Shown one piece after another: positions 9,421 through 18,136 of a stretch of 64,000 nucleotides of DNA. Within the stretch, counting starts at the first letter, position 1; the number at the start of each line of letters is the position of its first letter. The notes under the pieces were generated by a model. That model saw only the letters and a program-made list of their open reading frames with translations, made no database searches and was not told the DNA's origin. This stretch comes from Mucilaginibacter sp. (lineage in GTDB: Bacteria > Bacteroidota > Bacteroidia > Sphingobacteriales > Sphingobacteriaceae): NCBI GenBank assembly GCA_028288025.1, contig JAQBOM010000030.1, positions 1 through 64,000 on the forward strand, in the 5' to 3' direction. The translations under genes were made by a program, and so were the position numbers.

Positions 9421-9589
9421 GAATATTCCTTCTCTTATTTTCTGGGCGGTTTTTGTGCTGCCGCTCGTGGCGTTTTTTATATGGCTGATGCGCCAGGATA
9501 AACGCAAAGGCGCTACCGGGCTTATTGTGTTGGCCATTATGGTTATCGGCGGCATCGTTTATATGTACTGGAAGACGAAGGGACAATAA
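9419..9589 (+). CDS. Small two-TM membrane protein, unknown function
   Basis: A 56-codon ORF (ATG to TAA) starting MNIPSLIFWAVFVLPLVAF. The first TM segment is at about residues 5-24, followed by a polar loop (MRQDKRKGATG) and a second TM at about 35-51, then a short basic tail. The positive loop predicts both ends outside the cytoplasm. The clear two-helix pattern and G/C-biased third positions argue for a real gene. I do not recognise a family. Confidence 0.6.
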   Translation: MNIPSLIFWAVFVLPLVAFFIWLMRQDKRKGATGLIVLAIMVIGGIVYMYWKTKGQ

Positions 9590-9594
9590 GGTTC

Positions 9595-9628
9595 TTGGAG
9601 TTTATTGGGATAAGAAGTCATACTTTTG
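9595..9628 (+). promoter_or_regulatory. Candidate promoter of YeiH-type permease
   Basis: TTG at 9595-9597 and TACTTTTG at 9621-9628 (exact TAnnTTTG) are 23 nt apart, about 75 nt before the ATG at 9703. Confidence 0.45.
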
Positions 9629-9702
9629 GTTATTGACGATTGCATTATTTGATAAGAATACGCGTGTTAAATGGCAGACTTTTGTCAGATACAATAACCG
9701 CC

Positions 9703-10680
9703 ATGTACACGCAACATCAAATAACAAAAGATACCGGTACCCTATTTTTAAATATCAGCGAAGGGACAAGCAAAGTAATATTCTTCATTTGCATCGCCTT
9801 TTGCCTGACCCCCTTAGCAAGCCCTGCGATTGCGCTATTACTCGGCCTTGTAATCGCCCAATTGACCGGGCATCCGTATATTCATTTAAATCATAAAGCT
9901 ACAAACCTGTTGTTGCAGGGATCAGTGGTTGGCTTAGGTTTCGGTATGAATGTACACAGTGCAATGCAGGCCGGTAAAGAAGGTGTAGTATTTACTATAG
10001 CCTCTATCTCCGGAACCTTAATATTGGGTTCGCTATTAGGTAAATGGTTAACTATTGAAAAGAAAACTTCATATCTTATAGCATCAGGTACAGCTATCTG
10101 CGGCGGCAGCGCGATTGCCGCTATTTCACCAGTTATCAAAGCGGAAGAAAAACAAATATCTGTTGCCTTAGGCTGTATATTTATTCTTAACGCTATAGCG
10201 CTGCTTATCTTTCCGGTCATCGGCCATTACTTCAATTTATCGCAAACCCAATTTGGCTTATGGTGTGCAATTGCCATACACGACACCAGTTCCGTGGTGG
10301 GGGCAGCTGGTAAATATGGCACCCGGGCGCTGGAGGTTGCAACAACCGTTAAACTGGCCCGGGCATTATGGATAATCCCGGTAGCTTTTATGTCGACTTA
10401 TATTTTTAAAAACAGATCTAAAAAAGTGACTATACCTTATTTCATCGGGTTATTCGTCCTGGCGATGGTTGCAAATACTTATATTCCGGCGATGTCACAT
10501 ATAAGTCCCTTGTTCACAGCAGGTGCAAAAATCGGGTTAACCCTCACACTGTTTCTGATTGGCGCGGGACTGTCGCGAAAAATAATTGTGGCTGTAGGTG
10601 TAAAGCCCTTATTACAAGGCATCGTACTGTGGGTCACCATATCGGCCACCGCCTTATATGCCGTGATGCACCTGGCATAA
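9703..10680 (+). CDS. YeiH/UPF0324 family putative sulfate exporter
   Basis: Polytopic inner-membrane protein of 325 residues with roughly 9-10 hydrophobic segments. The family signatures GSVVGLGFGMN, ASGTAICGGSAIAA and AIHDTSSVVGAA are intact; the last two are the conserved half-membrane motifs of the YeiH family. The family is annotated as putative sulfate exporters, which is not experimentally firm. I chose the ATG at 9703 (MYTQHQITKD); an upstream ATG at 9640 would add a non-conserved leader lying over the promoter. It appears to be a single-gene unit bounded by a strong terminator. Confidence 0.88.
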   Translation: MYTQHQITKDTGTLFLNISEGTSKVIFFICIAFCLTPLASPAIALLLGLVIAQLTGHPYIHLNHKATNLLLQGSVVGLGFGMNVHSAMQAGKEGVVFTIASISGTLILGSLLGKWLTIEKKTSYLIASGTAICGGSAIAAISPVIKAEEKQISVALGCIFILNAIALLIFPVIGHYFNLSQTQFGLWCAIAIHDTSSVVGAAGKYGTRALEVATTVKLARALWIIPVAFMSTYIFKNRSKKVTIPYFIGLFVLAMVANTYIPAMSHISPLFTAGAKIGLTLTLFLIGAGLSRKIIVAVGVKPLLQGIVLWVTISATALYAVMHLA

Positions 10681-10684
10681 ACAA

Positions 10685-10722
10685 AAGAACCTGAATTTGA
10701 CAAGTGTCAAATTCAGGTTCTT
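10685..10722. terminator. Strong bidirectional terminator
   Basis: A perfect 18-bp inverted repeat (10685-10702 with 10705-10722, centre AG) lies between the convergent YeiH-type and M1 peptidase genes. A-rich sequence precedes it and a short T-rich run follows, so it can serve both strands. Confidence 0.85.
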
Positions 10723-10753
10723 ATTTGGAATTCAAATAATTTTACTGCTCCTA

Positions 10754-13156
10754 TTACTTACTGCCTCCTGATACCTGCATCGGGTTAACACCTGTCGATA
10801 CGCCTCGTGCCGCCGCATTTACCTTTTGCTTAAATACCTGGAACTTGGAAGGCTCGGGCAGTTTACCCCAATAGTTATTTTTCTCATCAATATCACAGGT
10901 CTCTTTGTATGGGTCAACCAATATTGATGCTACTTCTTTGTCTTGTACATAAAATTTCGATACGTGCTTTTCATTCAGCCGCCATACCTGGGCGGGTATG
11001 CGGTCGATCTGTTTGGTGCCATCGGTATAAGTAAACTGTACGATGATCGGCATCACTAACCCGCCTTTGTTGCTGAAGTTAAGCTCGTAGAAAAATTTAT
11101 TGGCATATTTTTGTTTATCCTCGGTGGTGAATGGCTCGGGAGCGCGGTCGGCCATGGTTTTTGCCCTTGTAATATCCCTGAACTTGGAACTGTCGACAGC
11201 TGCCAAACCGCGGTCGTACTTCCAGTAAAAATCGCGTACGCTAGTGTCCCGGTCTACATAGAACTGTATTTTCTTGTCCTCGCGGTTCCTTACCTTCGAA
11301 ATATCGTCAAAGTTATTTACGATAGGGGCGGCCACCCTGTTTGCCTCACCCACGTTGCGGTTACCAAATTGCGTAGGGAGTTTACCTTCAAGATCAGCCC
11401 GGGCAACTTTTACCGAATCAAGCGATATATCGCATGGATCGGTACCGTAGAACCAGCCTCTCCAAAACCAATCAAGGTTTTCGCCGCTGGCATCTTCCAT
11501 CGTTCTGAAGAAATCAGCAGGGGTAGGGTGTTTAAACTCCCATCGCCTTGCGTATTCTTTAAATGCAAAATCAAAAAGCTGGCGGCCCATAATGGTTTCG
11601 CGCAAAATATTTAATCCCGTTGCCGGTTTGGTATAAGCGTTTGGCCCGAACCGCACAATATCCTCGGAGTTGGTCATGATCGGCTCAAGCTCATTTTTAG
11701 GGAGCTTCATATAATCAACCTGGGTATAGGCAGCTCCTTTTTTGCTTGGGAATTTATTGTCCCATAATTCTTCTGATAAATATTCTACAAACGAGTTAAG
11801 GCCTTCGTCCATCCACGACCACTGGCGCTCATCGCTGTTAACGATCATCGGGAAAAAGTTATGCCCAACTTCGTGGATGATCACACCGATCATACCGTTC
11901 TTGGTGCTTTCGCTGTAGGTGCCGTCTTTTTCGGTACGGCCGTAGTTAAAGCAGATCATCGGGTATTCCATGCCGTTTGATGCCTCAACGCTTTGCGCGA
12001 CAGGATAAGGGTAGGGGAATGTAAAGCTCGAGTAGGTTTTAACCGTATGCGCTACCAGGCGGGTTGAATATTTACGGTATAAGCCGTAAGCCTCCTTACC
12101 ATAATAACTCATGCACATTACGTTTTTACCCTCTACAGGCTGGCCCATGCCATCCCAGATAAATTTCCGTGAAGATGTCCATGCAAAATCGCGCACGTTG
12201 TTGGCCTGGAAAACCCATGTTTTTTGAGTTGTTACCGGGCTTGTTTCTCTTTTTTTCGCTTCATCCAATGTTACTATCTCAACTGGAACATTAGATGTTT
12301 TGGCTTTGGTATACCTTGCTAATTGTCCGGGTGTTAAAACCGCAGCGTAGTTGATACACTCGCCGGTGCCGCCAACTACATGGTCGGCGGGAACGGTCAT
12401 CTGCACCTTAAAATTGCCAAAGGTTAACGCAAATTCGCCCCTGCCGGTAAACTGGTGGTTTTGCCAGCCCTGGAAGTCGCTGTATACGCATAAGCGGGGA
12501 TACCATTGTGACATGGTGAATAAATAGTTACCATCGCCGGGGAAATATTCATAACCGCCTCGGCCGCCCATGCTCATCCTATCGGATATTTTGTAATACC
12601 ATTTGATGTTAAATACCATGTGCTGGCCCGATTTTAAAACAGCCGGCAGGTCGATCCGCATCATTGTTTTGTTTATCGTGTAAGGGATGTTTTTACCGAG
12701 GGCATCAGTAATGCTCAAAATTTTATCGCCGTAGCCATTGTCTTCTTTTGCGATTTCCGCTCTTTCCAGCGCAGTGGTTCCGGCCACCTTGGGCATGGCC
12801 GAGCTGCTTTGGTAATTCGCGTTATCAAGATTGCTGTGCTGGTTCTCATCCAGCTGCAACCACAAATAACTCAGCGGATCGGGCGAGTTGTTGTAATACG
12901 TAATGGTTTCGGCTCCCGTAAGCTTCAGGCTTTTCTCGTCAAGCGAGCATTTGATGTCATAATCGGCGCGTTGCTGCCAGTATTTTACGCCGGGTGCCCC
13001 ACTGGCGGTGCGCTGTTCGTTGGGGGTGCTCAAAATGGTTCCCAATTGCTCAAACTTGTTGCCGTGGTTGCTGCCAGGGTTGTTTTGAATATCCTGGGCG
13101 TTCACCAAACCGGCAATGCCGCAAGTGAGGAATAGTGATGTAATGATCTTTTTCAT
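10754..13156 (-). CDS. Secreted M1 family metallopeptidase
   Basis: Zinc aminopeptidase of the M1 (gluzincin) family, about 800 residues. A signal peptide (KKIITSLFLTCGIAGLVNAQ) indicates export. The catalytic site is HEVGH (H428, E429, H432) with third ligand E451 in WMDEGLNSF, the canonical HExxH-18-E spacing. GMEYPM near residue 395 takes the place of the GAMEN substrate motif. I chose the ATG at 13156 rather than the TTG two codons upstream. It lies downstream of a HupE-like gene on the same strand and next to a DUF6702 gene, an association I regard as typical for Bacteroidota. The substrate is unknown. Confidence 0.92.
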   Translation of the reverse strand: MKKIITSLFLTCGIAGLVNAQDIQNNPGSNHGNKFEQLGTILSTPNEQRTASGAPGVKYWQQRADYDIKCSLDEKSLKLTGAETITYYNNSPDPLSYLWLQLDENQHSNLDNANYQSSSAMPKVAGTTALERAEIAKEDNGYGDKILSITDALGKNIPYTINKTMMRIDLPAVLKSGQHMVFNIKWYYKISDRMSMGGRGGYEYFPGDGNYLFTMSQWYPRLCVYSDFQGWQNHQFTGRGEFALTFGNFKVQMTVPADHVVGGTGECINYAAVLTPGQLARYTKAKTSNVPVEIVTLDEAKKRETSPVTTQKTWVFQANNVRDFAWTSSRKFIWDGMGQPVEGKNVMCMSYYGKEAYGLYRKYSTRLVAHTVKTYSSFTFPYPYPVAQSVEASNGMEYPMICFNYGRTEKDGTYSESTKNGMIGVIIHEVGHNFFPMIVNSDERQWSWMDEGLNSFVEYLSEELWDNKFPSKKGAAYTQVDYMKLPKNELEPIMTNSEDIVRFGPNAYTKPATGLNILRETIMGRQLFDFAFKEYARRWEFKHPTPADFFRTMEDASGENLDWFWRGWFYGTDPCDISLDSVKVARADLEGKLPTQFGNRNVGEANRVAAPIVNNFDDISKVRNREDKKIQFYVDRDTSVRDFYWKYDRGLAAVDSSKFRDITRAKTMADRAPEPFTTEDKQKYANKFFYELNFSNKGGLVMPIIVQFTYTDGTKQIDRIPAQVWRLNEKHVSKFYVQDKEVASILVDPYKETCDIDEKNNYWGKLPEPSKFQVFKQKVNAAARGVSTGVNPMQVSGGSK

Positions 13157-13221
13157 AACCAATATAATTTAAAAATAACCAATTCAATGTTGTGTTAGTC
13201 GCGCGTATAGTTGACTCACCC

Positions 13222-13306
13222 GGTCTTTGCTTCGCTCGACCACCCTCTCTCCGGCAAGCCGGGAAAGAGGGTAAAAAAATAATTCCGAAATCGAAAATTC
13301 GAAATC
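13222..13306. repeat. Structured intergenic repeat between hupE-like and M1 genes
   Basis: Two hairpins in tandem: GGTC/GACC (13222-13241) and ACCCTCTCTCCGGC with GCCGGGAAAGAGGGT (13242-13255, 13258-13272), followed by an A7 run and words CGAAATCGAAAATTCGAAATC running into the hupE-like stop codon. AAAATTCGAAATC (13294-13306) recurs inverted at 53518-53530. Confidence 0.6.
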
Positions 13307-13883
13307 AAAATGGGATTCTTTCCAATGCCATTTTTAACGATAGCGCGAAAACTCCTGCGGAAAGGAACATGATCCAGTCGCGGCGTTTTACCTTCAAAAA
13401 ATTTAAGAACAACAGGCCGGTCAGTAAAATAATGGCCACCACGCATATTTGCCCAAACTCTAATCCCACGTTAAATCCGAATAAACCCAGCGCCATGCTT
13501 TGGTCCCTGGCCAGCATTATGCGGATGGCGTTGGCAAAGCCCATGCCGTGTATCAAGCCAAAACACAGGGCAAGATAATAATTTATTCTTGCACTTTTGG
13601 CTGCCGATCTTACTTGAAAGATATTGTTCAGCGCCGTAATAAATATGGTACAGGGTATCAAAAACTCCACCCATCTGCTTGAAAAACGGATAACGTCATA
13701 TACACTTAACGCCAGCGTCAGCGAATGCCCGATGGTAAACGCGGTAACCAGGATCAATATCCGTTTTAAATCCTTAGTAGTATATACGCAGGCCAATGCC
13801 AGGATAAACAGCTGATGGTCCAACGCGTCGCGGCTGATAATATGCTGCCAGCCCATCTTAAAATAAAAAGCAAAGTCGGACAT
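13305..13883 (-). CDS. HupE/UreJ-like membrane protein
   Basis: A 192-residue integral membrane protein with about six TM segments. Family features are DALDHQLFILAL near residue 20, TAFTIGHSLTLALS and GLIHGMGFA, whose histidines could bind a metal. Members of HupE/UreJ are linked to nickel or cobalt uptake, but the Bacteroidota subgroup beside M1 peptidases has no proven substrate. It is upstream of the M1 gene on the same strand and divergent from the DUF6702 gene, with 65 nt between starts. A hairpin repeat of 148 nt separates it from the M1 gene, so cotranscription is possible but not certain. Confidence 0.85.
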   Translation of the reverse strand: MSDFAFYFKMGWQHIISRDALDHQLFILALACVYTTKDLKRILILVTAFTIGHSLTLALSVYDVIRFSSRWVEFLIPCTIFITALNNIFQVRSAAKSARINYYLALCFGLIHGMGFANAIRIMLARDQSMALGLFGFNVGLEFGQICVVAIILLTGLLFLNFLKVKRRDWIMFLSAGVFALSLKMALERIPF

Positions 13884-13948
13884 TGTGAACTGTACGTTGA
13901 AAGCGCTAATTTAGAGCGTTTTTTCAACTATCGAAATCAGGGTGCATT

Positions 13949-14473
13949 ATGTGGGCTTTTATTTTTCAACCGCTATTATATTGTTACATTGTTTTCGACG
14001 CTGTGGCGCCGTTAAGATCACATATACGGGTGTTTCATCCCATCCACGTAAGTACAACCAATATCGAGTATAACGGTAAGGAAAATAAGCTGGAAGTGAT
14101 CTGTACCATATACACGGATGATTTTGAAGCTGCCCTTGCCAAGCAATATCATGCCAAAACCGACCTCAATAAAGCCGAAGCGCATAAGGCCATGGACGCC
14201 TTGATTAAAAACTACCTGGGAAGCAATTTGCAGATCAAAACAGGCGATGCTGCGCTGAAATTGAATTACCTTGGCTTCGAGATCAACCGCGAGGCGACGG
14301 ATATTTACATGGAATCGGACAAAATGCCGCCGATTAAAAAGGTTGGCGTGCAGGTGAGCCTATTGCATAACCTGTTTGACGACCAGATTAACATTGTGCA
14401 TATCACTGTAAACGGCGTAAGAAAAAGCGAGAAGCTGGATTACCCGGAAAAGAAAGTGGAGCAGGTCTTTTGA
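13949..14473 (+). CDS. DUF6702 family protein
   Basis: A 174-residue protein whose conserved part begins at FHPIHVSTTNIEYN and runs to the C-terminus (FTDDF-like TDDFEAAL, LGFEINREATDIYME, HITVNGVRKSE). This is the DUF6702 family, exported or periplasmic beta-rich proteins of unknown function. The N-terminal about 30 residues are hydrophobic but lack basic residues before the core, so the signal peptide is atypical and the true start is uncertain. It is divergent from the HupE-like gene and 10 nt upstream of the DUF488 gene. Confidence 0.8.
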   Translation: MWAFIFQPLLYCYIVFDAVAPLRSHIRVFHPIHVSTTNIEYNGKENKLEVICTIYTDDFEAALAKQYHAKTDLNKAEAHKAMDALIKNYLGSNLQIKTGDAALKLNYLGFEINREATDIYMESDKMPPIKKVGVQVSLLHNLFDDQINIVHITVNGVRKSEKLDYPEKKVEQVF

Positions 14474-14483
14474 TAAATACAAC

Positions 14484-14963
14484 ATGGAATTCTTCACCAT
14501 AGGCGTTTACAATTCAGCTGAGCGGGAATTTTTCGATAAACTAACCGAAAATTGCATAGATACCTTTTGCGACATCAGGCAGCGACGGGGTGTGAGAGGG
14601 GCTAAGTACGCGTTTGTAAACAGTACCAGGCTACAGGCGAAGTTAACTGAACTCGGAATTAAATATGAATATATTGCCGGCCTGGCAACTCCTCTCGAAA
14701 TAAGGGAAATTCAATATAACGCCGATCAGAAAAAAAGAGAACTGAAGCGCGAGCGGAAATATTTAGCACCGGAGTTTATAGCTGAATACAAAGAGAAAGT
14801 TTTAAATGCCTTTGACCTTAATGTATTCATTGAAAACTTAATGCGGGCAAATGCAAAACGAATTGCTCTTTTCTGTGTTGAAGAAATAGCGGATGCATGC
14901 CACCGGTCGATCGTAGCGCAAAAGCTAAGCGAAGAGTATAGTTTTATGATAACCAATCTTTAA
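14484..14963 (+). CDS. DUF488 domain protein
   Basis: A 159-residue soluble protein. The N-terminus FFTIGVYNSAEREFFDKL is the DUF488 'TIGHS' region in variant form, DIRQRRGVRGAKYAF follows the conserved D-x-R motif, and CVEEIADACHRSIVAQKL near the C-terminus is the diagnostic C..E....CHR signature. The function is unknown; the conserved Cys, His and Arg suggest an enzymatic pocket. It starts 10 nt after the DUF6702 stop, so the two are probably cotranscribed. Confidence 0.88.
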   Translation: MEFFTIGVYNSAEREFFDKLTENCIDTFCDIRQRRGVRGAKYAFVNSTRLQAKLTELGIKYEYIAGLATPLEIREIQYNADQKKRELKRERKYLAPEFIAEYKEKVLNAFDLNVFIENLMRANAKRIALFCVEEIADACHRSIVAQKLSEEYSFMITNL

Positions 14964-15083
14964 GGCCGGCAGCAATGCGCCTGATAATGAGGGCAATGTT
15001 AACACCGAAAGCCATATTTAACATAATGATAATATGGAATTGACTATTTGTTAACGTAACTTCGCAACAACCTGATAGAACAC

Positions 15084-15545
15084 ATGAAAAATAATGATAT
15101 TAAATCCCTGGCGAAATCAGCCAGGAAAAATGCCGCAGCTACAATAGAAGCTACCCTGATAATAGCCCTTAAAACTGTTGCAGCGAAACTGAACCAAAAC
15201 GAGAAACATTTTCAAAAAGAAATTGAGAAGGGCGCAAAAAAACTAGCTAAGAAGCTTTCGAAAGAAATAGAATTTGACGAACCGACAAAACCTGGAGCCG
15301 GTAAAACCAGCAAAGTTGTTAACGGTGCTGAAAATTCGCAAGCGGCCACTAAAGCTGCAACTACTTCGACGTCGGCATCAAAACCGGCTCCGGCTAAAGC
15401 TACTGCCGCTACTAAAGCTGCAACTACAGCAAAGCCATCGGCCGCAAGTAAACCGGCAACAGCGGCTAAAGCAGCGCCAGCCCCTAAAACCGGCAAGTCA
15501 CAGGCAAAAATCCAAACGGCACCCAGGCCGGCGGCGAAAAAGTAA
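15084..15545 (+). CDS. Lys/Ala/Pro-rich basic protein, histone-like tail
   Basis: A 153-residue protein in two parts. Residues 1-70 form a charged helical segment with many Lys and Glu (HFQKEIEKGAKKLAKKLSKE). Residues 75-153 are low complexity, built from Ala, Lys, Pro, Thr and Ser in AAxKPA-like steps, resembling the tails of bacterial histone H1-like proteins. The tail is repeated at DNA level too: the 17-mer starting ACTAAAGCTG occurs at 15348-15364 and 15411-15427. DNA or RNA binding by charge is an inference; no folded DNA-binding domain is visible. Confidence 0.7.
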   Translation: MKNNDIKSLAKSARKNAAATIEATLIIALKTVAAKLNQNEKHFQKEIEKGAKKLAKKLSKEIEFDEPTKPGAGKTSKVVNGAENSQAATKAATTSTSASKPAPAKATAATKAATTAKPSAASKPATAAKAAPAPKTGKSQAKIQTAPRPAAKK

Positions 15546-15698
15546 AGCTGCAATTATATTGAGTGACATACAGCAGAGCTTAGATTGCATAGAGTTTCTT
15601 ATCTTTACAAGGCATTGCCTGGATGTTTATTTACAGAAATAAATGAGGCGTGTAAAACCATCAAACCAAAAGTTTGTTCAGATTAAAATTTATTTGAA

Positions 15699-16100
15699 AT
15701 GGGAACACTGGCCTACGGCAAGGTTATAATTGCGTTTATATTTTTATTTACCGGTTTCACCGGCCAGCCAGGTTACCAGCTGTCTAAAAAAACTATTTAC
15801 GGCAAATGGGCGTCAGACAAAGCTTTGTATGACGATAAGATGGAACTTACCTTTAACCGTAACGGACAATATGCCGAGGTTTTAAAAGATGCAAAAACAA
15901 ACAAGATAAAAGCAAAGTTGAGCGGCACTTTTAAATTAGTTAACGACAGTACCATCCGCATCAAAACCAACAACGTTGCCAACTACCACCACCTGCATTT
16001 TATGAATAGGAACCTGGTCAGGTTTTATTCGTCGCAGAAAGAAATGAAGGGATCAATTCCACCCCTGTACTTGTATAATTTTGTGAGGAGCAAGAATTAG
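15699..16100 (+). CDS. Exported lipocalin-like hypothetical protein
   Basis: A 133-residue protein with a hydrophobic N-terminus (VIIAFIFLFTGFTGQPG) that could be a signal peptide or anchor, followed by a small beta-rich domain beginning YGKWASDKALYDDKMELTF and continuing with alternating strands (GTFKLVNDSTIRIKT). The G-x-W start and strand pattern are like the small lipocalin-like domains common in Bacteroidota. No cysteine lipobox is present. The function is not known. Confidence 0.65.
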   Translation: MGTLAYGKVIIAFIFLFTGFTGQPGYQLSKKTIYGKWASDKALYDDKMELTFNRNGQYAEVLKDAKTNKIKAKLSGTFKLVNDSTIRIKTNNVANYHHLHFMNRNLVRFYSSQKEMKGSIPPLYLYNFVRSKN

Positions 16101-16122
16101 CAGGTTTATGAAATTTGTTGTC

Positions 16123-16157
16123 AAAACAAAAAAGGCATGATCCGAAAACCATGCCCT
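16123..16157 (-). terminator. Terminator of ahcY
   Basis: GGCATG (16134-16139) and CATGCC (16150-16155) form a hairpin which on the minus strand is followed by TTTTTTGTTTTG. Confidence 0.7.
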
Positions 16158-16159
16158 TG

Positions 16160-16200
16160 CTTTATACTTTTGCCTTTCAGCTTTCGCCTTTGACCTTTTA
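16160..16200. repeat. Single-arm word repeat after ahcY
   Basis: CTTT-rich words (TTTGCCTTTCAGCTTTCGCC type) fill the gap after ahcY. The decamer AGCTTTCGCC (16179-16188) recurs inverted at 39783-39792. Confidence 0.45.
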
Positions 16201-16206
16201 CCTCAA

Positions 16207-17523
16207 TTAGTACCTGTAGTATTCAGGCTTAAACGGACCATCAACCGGTACGCCGATATAATCAGCCTGGTATTTGTCAAGCTCTTCCAGTTCAACGCCG
16301 ATCTTAGCTAAATGCAGGCGTGCAACTTTTTCATCCAAATGCTTTGGCAAAGTATATACTTTGTTTTCGTATTGAGCACCATTGTTCCAAAGTTCCAGCT
16401 GTGCTAAAGTTTGGTTGGTGAACGAGTTCGACATTACAAAGCTTGGGTGCCCAGTAGCGCAGCCTAAATTCACCAGGCGGCCTTCGGCTAAAATGATCAG
16501 GTCCTTGCCGTCGATGGTATATTTATCAACCTGTGGTTTAATTTCAATTTTGGTATTGCCGTAAGTACCGTTTAACCAGGCCATATCGATCTCGTTATCA
16601 AAGTGGCCGATGTTACATACAATGGCTTTGTCTTTTAACGCGCGGAAATGTTTTTCACGTACGATATCGCAGTTACCGGTAGCTGTTACAACGATGTCAG
16701 CCTCGGCAATGGCGGTATCCAGTTTCTTCACTTCAAAACCTTCCATCGCAGCCTGCAAGGCACAGATCGGATCGATCTCGGTTACAATAACACGAACGCC
16801 TGAGTTACGTAATGAATCGGCTGAACCTTTACCTACGTCTCCATAACCGCAAACAACGGCTACTTTACCCGCCATCATCACGTCGGTGGCACGGCGTATC
16901 GCGTCAACCAACGACTCGCGGCAACCGTATTTATTATCAAATTTCGACTTGGTTACCGAGTCGTTTACATTTATAGCAGGCATCGGCAAAGTGCCGTTCT
17001 TCATGCGCTCATATAAGCGGTGAACACCTGTTGTAGTTTCTTCTGACAGTCCTTTTATACCGGCGATCAGCTCAGGATATTTATCCAGAACCATATTGGT
17101 TAAGTCGCCGCCATCGTCCAGGATCATGTTTAATGGCTTGCGGTCTTCACCGAAAAATAAAGTTTGTTCAATGCACCAGTCAAATTCTTCGGCATTCATG
17201 CCTTTCCAGGCATAAACGGAAACGCCTGCAGCAGCAACAGCCGCAGCGGCATGATCCTGGGTTGAAAATATATTACATGACGACCAGGTAACTTCGGCAC
17301 CAAGCTCAATCAATGTTTCAATCAAAACAGCGGTTTGGATAGTCATGTGCAGGCAGCCTGCAATGCGCGCGCCTTTTAAAGCTTTTGACGGACCATACTC
17401 TTTGCGCAAAGCCATTAAGCCCGGCATTTCGGCCTCTGCTAATTCAATCTCTTTGCGACCCCATTGTGCCAGTGAAAAGTCTTTGACTTTGTACTTTACG
17501 TAGGCAGTTTCTACTGATGACAT
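16207..17523 (-). CDS. ahcY: Adenosylhomocysteinase
   Basis: S-adenosyl-L-homocysteine hydrolase, splitting SAH reversibly into adenosine and homocysteine in the activated methyl cycle. The 438 residues cover the whole family: substrate-binding N-terminus with AGCLHMTIQTAVLIETL, CNIFSTQDHAAAA, the NAD Rossmann motif GYGDVGKGSAD near residue 220, and the C-terminal KPEYYRY that completes the neighbouring subunit's NAD site. It stands alone with its own promoter and terminator, and the predicted leader is only about 20 nt. Confidence 0.98.
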   Translation of the reverse strand: MSSVETAYVKYKVKDFSLAQWGRKEIELAEAEMPGLMALRKEYGPSKALKGARIAGCLHMTIQTAVLIETLIELGAEVTWSSCNIFSTQDHAAAAVAAAGVSVYAWKGMNAEEFDWCIEQTLFFGEDRKPLNMILDDGGDLTNMVLDKYPELIAGIKGLSEETTTGVHRLYERMKNGTLPMPAINVNDSVTKSKFDNKYGCRESLVDAIRRATDVMMAGKVAVVCGYGDVGKGSADSLRNSGVRVIVTEIDPICALQAAMEGFEVKKLDTAIAEADIVVTATGNCDIVREKHFRALKDKAIVCNIGHFDNEIDMAWLNGTYGNTKIEIKPQVDKYTIDGKDLIILAEGRLVNLGCATGHPSFVMSNSFTNQTLAQLELWNNGAQYENKVYTLPKHLDEKVARLHLAKIGVELEELDKYQADYIGVPVDGPFKPEYYRY

Positions 17524-17546
17524 AAATATTTCAATTTTTTGAAATG

Positions 17547-17554
17547 CAAAGTTA
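17547..17554 (-). promoter_or_regulatory. -7 box of ahcY
   Basis: On the minus strand TAACTTTG matches TAnnTTTG, 24 nt upstream of the ahcY ATG. Confidence 0.6.
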
Positions 17555-17583
17555 AGGTATTAGGATAAGAAAAAGAAATGAGA

Positions 17584-17699
17584 GTTGATTCAGTTGAATA
17601 GGTTGATTGTGTTACATGGGTGAATAGTTTGTTGGGTTGCAGGCGGGTGACGAAATTTACATAACCACAACTTAATCAACCACCCTCCTAATCAACCAG
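17584..17699. repeat. Inverted word repeat between ahcY and bactofilin
   Basis: The left arm 17584-17614 (GTTGATTCAGTTGAATA then GGTTGATTGTG) is mirrored by 17661-17699 (CACAACTTAATCAACC, then AATCAACCAG). The right arm abuts the bactofilin stop codon. Confidence 0.6.
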
Positions 17700-17701
17700 T
17701 T

Positions 17702-18121
17702 TTATCCCACCTCAAGCACCTTTTGCTGATGCCTGGTAGCACCATTGGTTTGAATAGACTTATTATTTTGTGTCATTGAAAGGCTTCCATTGTAAACGGC
17801 GCCATTTTCAACCATAAGGGTCTGGGTCCTTATTTCGCCGGTGACTTTTCCGGAAGCTTTTATTTCCAGCGAATTTGTTTGCAGGTTACCATTGACCGTG
17901 CCATAGACAACCATTTCTTTAGTGATGACATTACCCTGGATCGATCCTTTCTCACCTAATATTAAACCTTCATCAACTATTATATCACCTGTTATATGGC
18001 CATCGATACGGGCGTATGCGGGCGCTTTCAGGTTGCCGTCCAAAGTACAGCCTTCGCTTATAAGTGTTGATATGGATTGCAGGTCTAAAGCGATTTTATC
18101 ATTTTTTGAAAATAATGCCAT
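17702..18121 (-). CDS. Bactofilin
   Basis: A 139-residue polymer-forming cytoskeletal protein. The central part, about residues 15-115, is a right-handed beta-helix recognised by repeating hydrophobic/glycine steps (GHITGDIIVDEGLILGEKGSI, TVNGNLQ, GKVTGEI). Short polar tails flank it. Bactofilins polymerise without nucleotide and recruit wall enzymes. The gene follows an M23 peptidase gene on the same strand by 15 nt, the bactofilin/LytM arrangement known from other phyla for cell-shape control. Confidence 0.93.
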   Translation of the reverse strand: MALFSKNDKIALDLQSISTLISEGCTLDGNLKAPAYARIDGHITGDIIVDEGLILGEKGSIQGNVITKEMVVYGTVNGNLQTNSLEIKASGKVTGEIRTQTLMVENGAVYNGSLSMTQNNKSIQTNGATRHQQKVLEVG

Positions 18122-18136
18122 AATCTTTAACAGGGG

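Noticed and set aside
9525..9896. A 123-codon open frame over the small membrane protein and permease start
   Set aside because: Composition is not protein-like, it has no family match by eye, and it overlaps two better-supported genes.
13949..14060. Frameshift in the DUF6702 gene
   Set aside because: The N-terminal hydrophobic part has an unusual composition but no clear out-of-frame continuation of a signal peptide was found; kept as one ORF.
17524..17570. SAH or SAM riboswitch upstream of ahcY
   Set aside because: The -7 box at 17547 is 24 nt from the start codon, so no room exists for an aptamer.
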